Shown here in pieces: positions 1 through 19,562 of a stretch of DNA of 64,000 nucleotides. Where the stretch lies: contig OZ004596.1 of the NCBI GenBank assembly GCA_963924555.1, forward strand, positions 1,054,001 through 1,118,000, read 5' to 3'. The notes under the pieces are model-generated. The model was not told the origin of the DNA. It did not search any database and worked only from the letters and a program-made list of their open reading frames with translations. The DNA is from Crambe crambe. Lineage: Eukaryota; Porifera; Demospongiae; Poecilosclerida; Crambeidae. Each line of letters begins with the position of its first letter. Within the stretch, counting starts at the first letter, position 1. The position numbers and the translations under genes are program-made.

Positions 1-278
1 AGGTTAAAGGAAAATTCAGCTCTTGGACCATTCTCTGAGATGTTAGAAACAAAACCTACTATCCATTCGGTGGTGGCATTTCCATCAGCAACCTTTCCAG
101 GCTGAAGGTTCATTATTGGACATTCTTGTTCCTTGCAAGGTTCTTCTCTATCCACTAAACAGCAGTTTGCTTTGATCAGCACCTGCAAATTGCTGAGGTC
201 CAGTTTTATAGGTACCATCTCTGCCTCTGAGCCATAAAATACAGTGAATAGTATTAATAGTGCCTGAACAGCAGCCAT
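1..278 (-). CDS. 5' part of an unrecognised secreted protein, running off the left edge
   Basis: An open frame reads on the minus strand from an ATG at 278 to the window edge, about 92 codons with no stop. The N-terminus MAAVQALLILFTVFYGSEA looks like a cleavable signal peptide. After it comes a region with a CC pair and two further cysteines (EEPCKEQEC), then potential N-glycosylation sites NAT and NIS near the edge, so an extracellular or lumenal protein is likely. I do not recognise the family, and it lacks the six-cysteine pattern of the array further right. It is divergent from GCN2, with 378 bp between the two start codons. The 3' end is outside the window, and a splice site close to the edge cannot be excluded. 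Confidence 0.55.
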   Translation of the reverse strand, partial: MAAVQALLILFTVFYGSEAEMVPIKLDLSNLQVLIKANCCLVDREEPCKEQECPIMNLQPGKVADGNATTEWIVGFVSNISENGPRAEFSFN

Positions 279-656
279 GATTGGTGCTGGAGTTGCAGTC
301 AACTTGGCACAAACTTGGCACAAACTTGCGGTTAGCTTTATGAGCTCCGCCCACGCAATCGGCGCAATCGGCTAATTAGTTGCTTTGGCGATTCGTACCT
401 ACCCGTTATTTATTTTAAACAAAGTAGTGGACTGTTCGTTTCTAAAAGGAGAGCTGACTGGGGCATAGAAATGTGAACTCAGAGGAGAGCAAACCTCTAA
501 GCTAATGGTAAACTCCATAAATATGGAGAGCTAGCTAGCTAGCTAGTTCAGGAAGACAATGTGCCAGCTTATTGACTTAGCTATCTTTTTTAAGTGTGCA
601 GGCTTCAGTATTGAGGTGTTCTTTCGTGGGACTGCATAGCTAGTTAGCTAGCTGCC
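279..656. promoter_or_regulatory. Shared upstream region of two divergent genes
   Basis: This 378-bp stretch separates the start codons of the left-edge secreted protein (minus) and GCN2 (plus), so it probably holds both promoters and 5' UTRs. I see no convincing TATA box at the right place. A run of AGCT units near 531-546 is palindromic. No other coding signal is visible. Confidence 0.4.
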
Positions 657-9029
<8,373 letters not shown>

Positions 9030-9212
9030 TCACTGCAATCTAATCACTTTCACTGACTCTGTAGTGTTGGCATAAAAATTATACAGATAGTACCGTATTT
9101 TTATTTTTTATTCCTTCCCAGATGACATGCGCATGCGCGTAATTATTATACGCATGCGTGTTGACTCACGCTCAGCGCTAGCGCAGCATATCGCATGCAC
9201 ACACACAAAAAA

Positions 9213-11155
9213 ATGTCCTCGTTGGTATCTTACTCTGTTGGCACTAGCCCAGCAATAATCCATGGCTACAACCTTGCTCCTAAATCACCCCTCACTAATC
9301 TACCTTTCATACAAAATGTTTGTCCAGCCAACATACATAAGTTTGATGGTACCACAACCACACACCTGTATAAGCCTCATCTTATTCAAAGAAGAACTGC
9401 AGCTTGTCCGCCTCGATTAGGAGTGATAATAAACAAAGATGAAAGAAACAATAAGACTGAACATTCCTTGACCAAAGAATCATTTCAGCTTCCTGATCTG
9501 GAAAAACAAGCCCTTCAATCTACCCCTGTTAGTAATAAAACTGTGCAGTACTCCACTAGTGAAGCACTTCATAAACAAGACAATAACCGCTTTTACACGA
9601 AGGAGAGTGCCCCAAAGGATCGTAGGACACAGGAATGGATGACTAACTCCAACTCCATAGGAGCAGATAGACGGTTGCAGGGGTCAAATCACTCCACTAT
9701 GCAAGCAGAGTTTGTGGCCAGGCCAATAACACCATCCACAAAGGACCTTGGTGAGTTAGTGCGCAAATTATATACCCACTCCGGAGGACTTGGAAGTCTA
9801 ACAGAAAGTCGTTGTCTTAGATCTGAGTATACAGTAAGATTTGACAAGAAGAAGAAGGATGAGGGAGGGTATAACCCAACAGATACTTCTGTTCCAACCA
9901 ATATCATTACTTGTGAGTTGCATAGCTAGCTAGCTAGCTACATTGGTTGATGCTATAATATAGCTATTACTGATTAAAGGTGAGAGATATGGTGGACATA
10001 GGGGAAATTTAGGAAAGGCTCTTCAGAGTGATAATTACTGTGCATGGCCAGTGGATAGTGATTCTGACAGATATGATCATCACAAAATAGCCCAGAACTT
10101 CAGAGAGAAAACATCTATTGCATGTGGTAAGTCATCAAATCCTATGATCATCAGCTAGCTAGCTATATCCAAACCTTACTGGATTAAATTTCAAACAGGT
10201 GATCGGGACAAGGTATTTCATATAGAAAGTCTCACTCGATTATCCTATCGCAAACCATCCCTCACCAGTACTAAGGCAGACGTGCCATTATTCAACAAGA
10301 CATCTTTCAAGCTTGGTGACTGCAAGAGCCTAAGCAGCTCAAACAAACTCATTAGCACAGCACAAAGTGACTTTCAATATGCCATGGGTATGTAATCATC
10401 ATCAATAAGGATAATATTATCATGTGGAATTGTGGTATTCCTTTTGCAGGAAAGCCATCTTCTCCAGCTGGTAGGGCACAAGATACAAGTTCAATTCTTC
10501 AAGGAGAATCAGATCCACTTCGAGCTAGGGAAAGGATCAACAGTACCACTGCAAGGAGTTCATATTACGCAGTAAATAACAACTCTATCTGGGGGGGGGG
10601 GTGTGGGGGGGGTGTAACATTCACTCATTATTATTCTACATAGCCGTCTGCTGATTCGTACACACCTATCATTTCAACCAAGAAGCATCATTTTCGTCTC
10701 AGCCAATTCAGACTTGGAAGTGTGGAATACAATCCCGAGATAGGACACTCGACCATGGAGGACTCGTATGTTCCTCATGCCCAGTCACCTTCATCCACAA
10801 TTCCTCCACCAAAAGACAGTTTAGCATTTACCTACTATCCAAGTATGTAACTAACACCCAATGTGACCTTTTAGGATTATCTTAATACTGTAGTTAAAGA
10901 TATTTCAATGTCCACTATGAAAGAAACCTATCCTGAACACAAGGAGGCAGATAGAAAGAATTTTTACAAAAAGTCTACAATAGATTTAGTGAGTTGTGAC
11001 TATTGATACATAACTAGCTAATGACTTCATGATATTTTGTGACTATTCGTATTAATTTTCAGGTTTCACAATGGCAACTCCCCTACATGGGACCCCCTAC
11101 TTATACAACAACTCAGAAAACATCATACTCCCCATATCAGATCGATCTATTGTAA
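9213..11155 (+). CDS. Probable axonemal microtubule-associated protein, SAXO5/TEX45-like
   Basis: Seven exons join in frame: 9213-9912, 9980-10126, 10199-10387, 10450-10571, 10644-10842, 10894-10988, 11063-11155 (1545 nt, 514 aa). The protein is basic, Ser/Thr/Tyr-rich, with no signal peptide or membrane segment. The second half has loosely repeated units such as SFKLGD...STAQSDF, ILQGESDP...NSTTARSSYY and HFRLGS...STMEDSYVPH. These resemble the F-x-LG(D)...ST(T/M)...Y/F pattern I associate with TEX45/SAXO5-type ciliary proteins, and PPP1R32 is an alternative. The family call is inference; the gene structure is secure. An upstream in-frame ATG at 9195 would add six residues. The gene begins 183 bp after the GCN2 stop and converges on ODF3/CIMAP1, another axonemal gene. 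Confidence 0.7.
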
Positions 11156-11435
11156 AACATTAATTAATGATGAAGAAAAAAAACTTCAAAGTTCAAAGTG
11201 TATCAGCTAAAAAGTTCTCTTCTGTGGCAGTTAAACATAAATAAGATTAAAGTAGTTTGTTAATAATAGCAGTTGCTAGTGTCATGGTTAGTCAATAGCT
11301 AAACATAGATGGAACTGTTGGTTGGTGAAGTGTGTAATGGATGCCAGGATGTGTGCTCACAACAAAAAAGGGGGAAAAACTAATGGATGAAAAAAGTATA
11401 CTCACATACACACCGAGGAATCGTGATATTCTTAT

Positions 11436-12834
11436 TTATTCAGCGACATCAATGATCAGAGGACACAAGTACTCGGAATGCTTTACTCCGAGGCTGAAAG
11501 CAGGAGATTTCTGTTTATTTACTGTGACCTTTTCAGGATTGTGAGCTCCTGGTCCTGGCTTCTTGGTGGAATCTGCAAACAGCACACACACAAAGAAATG
11601 AACTAATAATCATAGACATTCTTGCCAGTCATGAATGTCATGCAATATTCAACTGTGCATAGCGCCGTTTTTGTTCTATGTGATGAATTTTGGTGCCTTT
11701 TATGGAAATGGTTAGTGGGAGTTGTAGCTGTGATCTACCGATGATCTCTATCTTATAAGCATCACTATAGCAACAGATCACCCATAGAGAGCATGTGTAC
11801 GTACATACCTCCAGGCATATAATTCCGTGCAAGCATGGAATAAGTTGGAGCTTTCTTCTGGTAGATATCGGGAGTTACTGTTCCATAGTTGGCTGGACCT
11901 GGGGTTTTGGCGTAGTCAGTGTCAAAACTTCCAAGGGAGATGCGACCAGGCATGGAGTAGCAAGCCGAAGATGCCCTGTTAGGAACTCGAGGACCAAGCA
12001 TGGATGGAAGAGTATAAGAGTTGGGAGAAGGATTGGCATCCTCTGCAAGTAAAGCATGAACAGTCATGATTAATCAAGGGTGGAGAACAGATTTATATCA
12101 GCTTACTCTTTCTGTATCGTGTTCTTGCACCCATAGAGTAAGAAGGTTGTTGTTTCTCTCCCTGGAAGCAAGTGGGCTTGGATTCAGGTGCATAGGCACC
12201 AGGTCCGGGGGTGTTGAAAGGCATGAGTTCTTTATGTCGTGAGGAGAGGGAGTAATGAGGATTACCGTCAGGTCCATACCGAGTCATGGCGGGATCAATG
12301 CCATGGGCAGGACCTGGTCCAAAGTCCTTTCTAAAGACTGCAGGAAAGAAGAAAAAGGTGTATGCCTTGATTTCAAGACTCTGTCATATCAATGGGAGTA
12401 CCATACAAAAAAAATACACTTTCAAGTATGTGCTATAAAGGGGTTAATAGACCTATTTCACTTTAGTAGTTACAGTATCATCATGAGGTGCTATTACATA
12501 TTTTCACTTGTAGTGGTAATGATGGATAAGGCTATTTTTAAACTATAGCTCTTCTCTCCAAGGTCTATTGCATTTTCTCATCTCCATAAACTTGAGCTTA
12601 CATGATGTTCCCAGTCTTTTCCCAAAGGAGTAGACGGGGTAAGTCTTTCTTGTGAAGTCGTGACCCACACCTCCAGTCAGGGTAGGTAGGGCATACCGTG
12701 CTGGTCCAGGACCTGATGTGTTTGATAATAATGATTATTATGCCTGGAGGGGATTGGGTAGTTAGCAGGCTATCAATACCTCTCTCCATGGCTGCTATCC
12801 TTGGCCTTGCTGTTTGAGCTCCACCTTCTGCCAT
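11436..12834 (-). CDS. ODF3: ODF3/CIMAP1, SHIPPO-repeat axonemal protein
   Basis: Five exons on the minus strand: 12834-12780, 12712-12602, 12337-12107, 12042-11809, 11572-11436, giving 768 nt and 255 aa, about the length of vertebrate ODF3 (254 aa). Sperm-tail PG-rich (SHIPPO) repeats recur through the protein: [38 protein letters not shown], each followed by an aromatic-Ser element such as [28 protein letters not shown] or AFSLGVK. Members of this family sit on or in ciliary doublet microtubules. The start codon is the first ATG in the only frame joining the SHIPPO exons. It is divergent from DAP3 and convergent with the axonemal-type gene on the plus strand. Confidence 0.93.
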
Positions 12835-13222
12835 CTCTAACTCTGCACACTATATACTGCTTGGAAGTGTCAGTTGTTTAGACTTGCAATAACCGCACCG
12901 GCTGAGCTGCACAGCTAGCGAGATCCTCCCACTTTTCTTGCAAGTTGAAAAATGCAGGCCGCAAACTACAACGAGCTGGTGGTTGACTCTCGGAACTAAC
13001 TGGCTACTGGGGGTGTATCTAGGAAGCTATCCAACCTAGATTACTCTAAGGCATTAAAAAAGTTGCAAAGACGGTGCTATGGTTACTACATTCCATTCCC
13101 ACGCATAATTACCAGTCCTATGGATTATCTGGTAAAAGATCGTCTCTAAGACTAAGACATTCTCTGCAAAATTTGAATGCATGCAGCATAAGCTTATCTG
13201 TCGAGCTGGATCAAATTTTCCT
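12835..13222. promoter_or_regulatory. Shared upstream region of ODF3 and DAP3
   Basis: This 388-bp region separates the start codons of ODF3 (minus) and DAP3 (plus). It must contain both 5' UTRs and promoters. I see no repeat and no coding signal with family support in it. Confidence 0.4.
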
Positions 13223-16076
13223 ATGATGATACCATTTAGAAGCGTTAAGGTGAGCTTTCTACTACCCTCGGGGGGAAAAAGGGAAATGCGCTTTAATTGG
13301 AGTATCACTTCTGATAGACTACTGCACTGAATGGGAGGTTGCAGCTGCTACCAGTGTTCAGGAGACACTGTGCAGCCACTACTGCAGTGGAAACAGCACC
13401 TAGTCCTTCAACCACGGCAACCAGAGACCCAGTAAGTTGGAAATGAATCCAATTTCAGCACAATTTATATGCAAAGTGCACCAGCTTGATTTCACAGAGG
13501 GGACAGTCTCAAAGATTTATTCTGTCCCAAGTGCAGAGATGAAGCAAGTGTTTCCTCGTGGACTCTCAAGAGGCTTCAGTTCACAAGTATGAGAATGATG
13601 AGACAAGGATTGGGGTTGAGAAGTGGGGATATCCAAAAAGCATCAGTAATCCTTTTTCTGTAGATGGAGTGCTTCAAGACTGCAGGGTGGGTACTAAGGT
13701 CCCAGTCATACGAGATCATGTCACAGTTGAAGGAGAACAGTGCAGAAAACAAGTTCCTTTTGTGTAAGATCTGAATTATTTATTGTACAGCTTTTATTGT
13801 GGGAATATTTTACACAGTTGGAGAGGATGGAAGTGGCAAGTCCACCTGTTTGAATCAGGTGGTCCATTGGTGTTGGACAGCAGGCTGGTTGGTGATCCAC
13901 GTCCCTGGTGGTGAGTTGATAGTTTTTTTCAAAATAGCATGTTTCACTTCCTCTCACTTACCTTAACTTCGTAGCTCCCTCCCTTCCCTTAACTTCCTCT
14001 ACCTTCTCTCACTTCACTTCTTTCCCTGGCTCTTTCCCCTCCCTTCTTGTCTTTCTATTGGCATGTTTCCTTACCCCCTTCTCATCCTTCCTTCTTTCTC
14101 TGATCTTTCCCTCCACAGTTTCTTTCTGGGCTCATTCGAGGAAGGAATTGCGGCCGTCTTCACGATATCCAGGCACATATGACCAGCCTCATGAGGCCAC
14201 CATTTGGCTAAGGAACTTCAGATCAGTCAATGCAAAGATTTTGAAAAATGTACGCTTGATATTGCAGTTGGTTTGTGTACACTTTGGAGGCTAGGACCTA
14301 AAGTGATGGTATTATGTTCTTACAGTAGAACCCTCTATATGGACTCCCTGAACTTATCAGGACACCTCTATAATCAAGATACCACCCTCTTTAATCAAGA
14401 TACCTCCCTCTTTAATCAAGACACCTCCCTCAAGACACCTTTATAATCAAGGATCAGGCCTTTAATCAGGACACCTCATCAGGACACTTATCTTTCTCCT
14501 AGACTCATTAAGAGTGCCTTTCTAACTTTACTGGTCCTAATAGAGAGGCTTTTCCAGTTGTGGAATGTGTAGTGTTGTGTAGTGTTTCATTATTGTGTCT
14601 CTGGGTATTCCATTATTGTATCTCTGCATATTTTAGTTGCACCTGAGTGAGACGAAGATGTGGACCAAGAGGGAGCAATCGGACAAAGGAGAAGAGATGG
14701 GGAAGGTGATTGAACAGGGGCTCCGAAAACCTGCCATAGCCACGGATATTGTGGGTGTGGTCTTGGAGGAAGTACTCAGAGAGCAGGCAAGGTCAGGTGG
14801 TAGCTGTCAAGTGTGTGGTCCACATGTCCAACGTGATGCTTTCCCTCTGATGGTGGCTATTTTTCTATGACGTGCAGACAGTCCACCGTGCAAGATGGTC
14901 TGAAGCTACTGTTAGCAATGGACGAGTGTAATGCTTGCTTCAATCCCTGTGCAGCTGGCCCCAACAAATGCAAACATGTAATGCAGTAACTTGTATAAAT
15001 AACACACTATAGTAGAGGAGTTGTACCACAAGTGAGTGTGGCCCAAGTTGAATATTTCTTGCACTTAATGGTGCACTTTTGTCACTGGAAAACCTAGATT
15101 CTACCATTCCCTCAAAGGGAATTGAATTGAAGGAATTGATCTCCTCAACATGTACCCATAATGTTATATCCAGTACTGTTTAGAATGTGCCTTGCCTTGC
15201 AGGTGCAGCCCCAGGAACTGAACCTCATCAAGTACTTCAGGAAATTCATTCCTATTGATATGGTATACTCCTGAAATTATGTATTTACAGCTGCTGAATG
15301 ATTATTCTTTCACTACAACAGTTTCCAGGTGCTGTGGTTTTATCACTGTCTCGACGAAAGATGTATTGCTATTTTGCTCCTACTTGTTCTCCTCTGGATG
15401 TGTTGGGGGAAGAGGTGTGCACGTGTGGGCACAGTAATCATTAAGACAGAGGAAATACATAATTTTCAAACAGCCTCAGGATTCAAAGCCCCCCTCCCTG
15501 TGTCACAAGGCCGTAATGTAGTGCACTCTGATCCTGATTAGGGCTCAATTTTTTTTTTAGCATTTTAGGTGTGCTGAAGCATTATAGATAGAACTTTGAG
15601 CATTTAGCTGAAGCATCATAGATAGAACTTTGAGCATTTAGCTGAAGCATTTTAGGTAGGATTTTAGTGGCTGACATTGATATGATGATAAGTATGACGT
15701 GTGTGACGTGTGTATGACTTATTAGGGGATGGAGGAACTTGCAGGATACAAGCAAATAGAGTTGGACAACTTCTCTCAAGAGGAAGTTGAGAATATCCTC
15801 CAGTTCTACAAGGACAACAAGTGGATCACCAAAGGTACTCAATCTACACTATGTATGTGATGATAACTATGTATGCAATGATGCATGTGACTCACACGAG
15901 GGTAACACAATCATATGTGACTGTGTATGGTGATGATGTATGTGAGTGACTCAGTATGCATGTGACTCACACCAATCATTTATATTCTAGGGCCGTTTGA
16001 GAAAGTAAAGCAAGAGGTGTGGCATCTATCAGGAAGCAATCCTGCTGAAATCTGCAAACTCTCCTCTTTGTTTTGA
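13223..16076 (+). CDS. DAP3: DAP3/MRPS29, mitochondrial small ribosomal subunit GTPase-like protein
   Basis: Twelve exons: 13223-13249, 13318-13431, 13500-13586, 13664-13763, 13818-13910, 14119-14249, 14637-14791, 14878-14977, 15203-15262, 15322-15414, 15726-15834, 15991-16076, giving 1155 nt and 384 aa (human 398). The N-terminus, MMIPFRSVK then a basic Arg/Leu/Thr/Ala-rich stretch, looks like a mitochondrial presequence. Family hallmarks follow in order: KQVFPRGLSRGF, P-loop GEDGSGKS, WLRNFRSVNAKIL, MWTKREQSDKGE, GKVIEQGLRKPAIATDIVG, GAVVLSLSR, and a C-terminal ENILQFYKDNKW then HLSGSNP. The P-loop Lys/Ser is intact, so nucleotide binding is expected. DAP3 is a structural protein of the mitoribosome head, also implicated in apoptosis. 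The first short exon is the weakest call; the exon-3 acceptor has two possible AG sites. Confidence 0.92.
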
Positions 16077-16213
16077 CTTCTTTCACCTCATCACTCAATT
16101 CATGATGATTACATACCATTCATTGAATAGATAGGCCAGTAGCAGAATTATCTCATATTCATGAACCCATGACCCAGTGCCTAGAGTGGGGTGGGGCATT
16201 ATTTGCAAAAGAC

Positions 16214-19038
16214 ATGGGTGGTGCTCAAAGCAGTACCGCAAAATCTGCTCTGCTGCTTGCCAGTGAGAAAGGAAACTTTAAAGAAGTAAAAAGATTACTA
16301 CAGAATGGTGCTGAAGTGGATCTACAAGACAAAAGTGGATATTCCTCCCTGATACTAGCAAGTCACTATGGACACAATGAGTTAGTCAAATTACTACTAG
16401 AGAATGGTGCTCAGGTAGATCTGCAAGACAATGATGGATCGTCTGCTTTGATGTTTGCGAGTTGGAACGGACATTTTGAAGTGGCCAAATTACTACTAGA
16501 GAATGGTGCTCAGGTAGATCTGCAACACAAAAGTGGAGGGTCTGCTTTGATGTTTGCGAGTTGGAACGGACATTTTGAAGTGGCCAAATTACTACTAGAG
16601 AATGGTGCTCAGGTAGATCTGCAACGCAAAAATGGATTGTCTGCTTTGATGCTTGCGAGTCTGAAAGGACATTCTGAAGTGGCCAAATTACTACTAGAGA
16701 ATGGTGCTCAGGTAGATCTGCAACGCAAAAGTGGATTCTCTGCTTTGATGTTTGCGAGTCAGAATGGACATTCTGAAGTGGCCAAATTACTACTAGAGAA
16801 TGGTGCTCAGGTAGATCTGCAACACAAAAATGGATGGTCTGGTTTGATGATTGCGAGTGGGAACGGACATTCTGAAGTGGCCAAATTACTGCTAGAGAAT
16901 GGTGCTCAGGTAGATCTGCAACACAATGATGGATGGTCTGCTTTGATGATTGCGAGTGAGAACGGACATTCTGAAGTGGCCAAATTACTGCTAGAGAATG
17001 GTGCTCAGGTAGATCTGCAAAATAATAGTGGAGGATTTGCTTTGACAATTGCAAGTCAAAATGGACATTGTGAAGTTATCAAGTTACTACAAGAGAATGG
17101 CAATGATGCAAGGTCAGCTTTTGTTATTGCAAGTCACAATGGAGATTCCAAAGCACTAAAGAATAGTGGTTATATTGATCAGCAAAATGATGAACACCTG
17201 GTTGTCACAAATCAGAATGGAGCCTCTGAAGTAGTAGTGAAAGATGCTCAAGCTGAAGCTATCACTGATTTAAGTGTTAACCTGGTAAGAGTCTGAATAT
17301 TTATTACAAGTATTTATAAATATAGCTTCCTTATTAGCATGCTATCTTTCTAATGCAGAGAGAAAGTGTTGCTGAGAATGAGGAAGGGAGAAAATTGCTG
17401 AGTGGTGATGCACCAACTACCATCATTGATGAACAACTGAATAATCAGGATGCAACAAATGATTTCCCAGAGGATGAAACTGATCCAGAAACCACTGCAG
17501 ATGATGGTGTGCATGAGAAGGCTAAAATACAGACATCACCAACAAACAATGATGCACAAACCACCTCGGGTGATTTACTACTGAAGGGAAATCCCCCTGC
17601 TAATGATCTGGTTAGCTTCTTTAGAATCATTTTATAAAACTTCACTTTAGTATTTTTAATCCCATTAGAACAAAGGTGCTGGGTATGAAGCTGAAACTCT
17701 CAAGAGCAATAAACAAGAAACATGCTCAAGAATTGCCCAACTCAATTCACAGCAAAGTAGTGATCCATCTTCTCCTAAAGTGCAACAAGTTCATGTCCCA
17801 AATGAAAGTGAATGGTCTACTAGTCATGATGATCAACCACCTACAAATGCAGTAGCTATCAATAGTGCCACTGATGCAAGTGTTGACATGGTAAGAGTCC
17901 TACTTGATATATCTCAGGTTTAATTTTTTAGTTATCTTTCTAATGTAGAGAGAAGGTATCACTGAGGAAGGGAGAAAAGTGCTGATAACCACCATCATTG
18001 ATGTTGATGATGAACAACTGAATCATCAGGATGAAACAAATGATTTCCCAGAGGAGAAAAATGATCTAGATAGCACTGCAAACGACAGAAATATTAAAAT
18101 ACAGGCACCATCAATGAACAATGATGTGCAAACCACCTCAGGTGATTTACTGCTGAAGGGAAATCCCTCTACCAAAGATTTGGTTAGTCACTTTAGAATT
18201 ATATCACACACACTTTACAATATTATTATTAATCCCTTCAGAATGAAAGTGCCATAGTTACCAATAGTGCCACTGATAATTTTTATCATGTTATCCTAAT
18301 GGAGAGAGAGAGTATCACTGAAGGGAGAAAATCACTGAGTGGAGATGCACCAACCACCATCAAAGATGTTGATGACGAACAACTGGATAGTCAGGATGTA
18401 ACAAATACTTTCCCAGTGGTGGAGGAAACTGACAGTGTGCACAAGAGGGCTAAAATACAGACAATGCCAATGAACAACGATGAACAAACTACCTCAAGTG
18501 ATTTGAAGGGAAATCCCCCTGCTAAAGATTTGGTTAGCTGCTTTAGAATCATTTTTATTATATTTTACTGTAGTCCCTTTAGAACCAAGGTGCCATGTAT
18601 GAATGGAGTGAGAAGCAATCCAGTCAGAAAACTTGCTGTCACTTGTTCATGATTATTGCCTTGACAACGATTGCACTAATAGTTCCATACCTGAACCCTG
18701 TGCAGTCTCTCTCCATTGACTCCCAACCAGACCTGAAAATGATGCATAGTATTGATCAACTGAAAGGATCTAAACCAATTCGAATACTAGAGCAAATTAC
18801 TCCAGATTGTGGTCGAGTAGGCATATTCCTGGATCTATCTCCAAGTGTGGTGACAACCGAATGGCAAACTGTAAAAGATCATCCTGAACAGAAGTGCAGC
18901 AACATCATCCATCGATGGTTACTTGGTCAGGGAAAAGTACCCGTCTCATGGAGAACTTTCATACAAATTTTGAGAGAACTTGAATTTAATGTTCTGGCAG
19001 ATGAATTGGAAAACTGGTTTCGAGATGTTCAACATTAA
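16214..19038 (+). CDS. Ankyrin-repeat, transmembrane, DEATH-domain protein
   Basis: Six exons: 16214-17284, 17359-17610, 17669-17890, 17949-18182, 18242-18532, 18583-19038, joining to 2526 nt and 841 aa. Exon 1 encodes about nine ankyrin repeats with consensus ALMxASxNGHxEVAKLLLEN. Exons 2-5 encode an acidic Ser/Thr/Asn-rich linker built from repeated exon modules. Exon 6 holds a hydrophobic segment (LFMIIALTTIALIVPYL) and a C-terminal DEATH-type helical domain ending RTFIQILRELEFNVLADEL. The chosen start gives MGGAQSS, which fits an N-myristoylation signal; an upstream in-frame ATG at 16169 adds 15 residues. DEATH domains recruit partners through homotypic contacts, so a membrane-linked signalling adaptor is plausible. 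The exact partner and topology are unknown. Confidence 0.87.
16230..17099 (+). repeat. 99-bp coding repeats (ankyrin) in one exon
   Basis: Each 33-residue ankyrin repeat is a 99-bp unit. The middle six units share long identical DNA blocks, such as GAATGGTGCTCAGGTAGATC in every unit, while outer units diverge. This pattern points to recent unequal exchange or gene conversion of the central units. Confidence 0.9.
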
Positions 19039-19562
19039 TGATATTCATGATCGTATAATTTAACCACATAAATGTTGATTAATGATTAGCCTTTACACTC
19101 AGCAAAGCTGCAGGTTAATAAGTAGTCACACACTCAAATACTCCAGAAGAGATTAATACATATCATTACATACCATTGTAAACTAGTCAGGGTTAAGACA
19201 TTAGAGAGACTGTACACCACTGCATGCTTATGCTGGGGGGGTCAATCACCTCCAGAGGTTAAGGTCATGTTTCAATATCAAATTTGTATGGCTCCAGTCA
19301 GGGTTCAGGACATGCACTGCACTGGCATTTTTTATAGCATGTTTAAGGTCAAAAAGTCAATCGTGCACTGGAATCTGCCTCCGGAGTTGTCCATAAGGTC
19401 AAGCTAGGGTCACAGGATGTGAGAGGAATATCTGAAGACTTACACATTTCATGTGGGCATCATATAAAAGAGAAGAAGATACTCTATGCTGGGAATTCAA
19501 ATATAATTCTTATTCTGTGTCATCAGATTCTACAGTTGAACAGAGATATAATATAGTCAATG
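19039..19562. other. Intergenic, between the DEATH-domain gene and family gene 1
   Basis: No coding exon, RNA gene or clear repeat is visible in these 524 bp. It should contain the 3' UTR of the DEATH-domain gene and the promoter of family gene 1. Confidence 0.5.

Noticed and set aside
148-354. 68-residue open frame on the minus strand at the left edge
   Set aside because: It overlaps the signal-peptide frame starting at 278 in another phase, shows no signal or domain, and ends within 70 codons.
12255-12548. Plus-strand frame overlapping ODF3
   Set aside because: Antisense to a conserved SHIPPO exon, with no similarity or splice support.
16386-17054. 222-residue antisense frame across the ankyrin exon
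   Set aside because: A repeat-driven shadow: the 99-bp unit keeps the opposite frame open. The plus strand encodes canonical ankyrin repeats.
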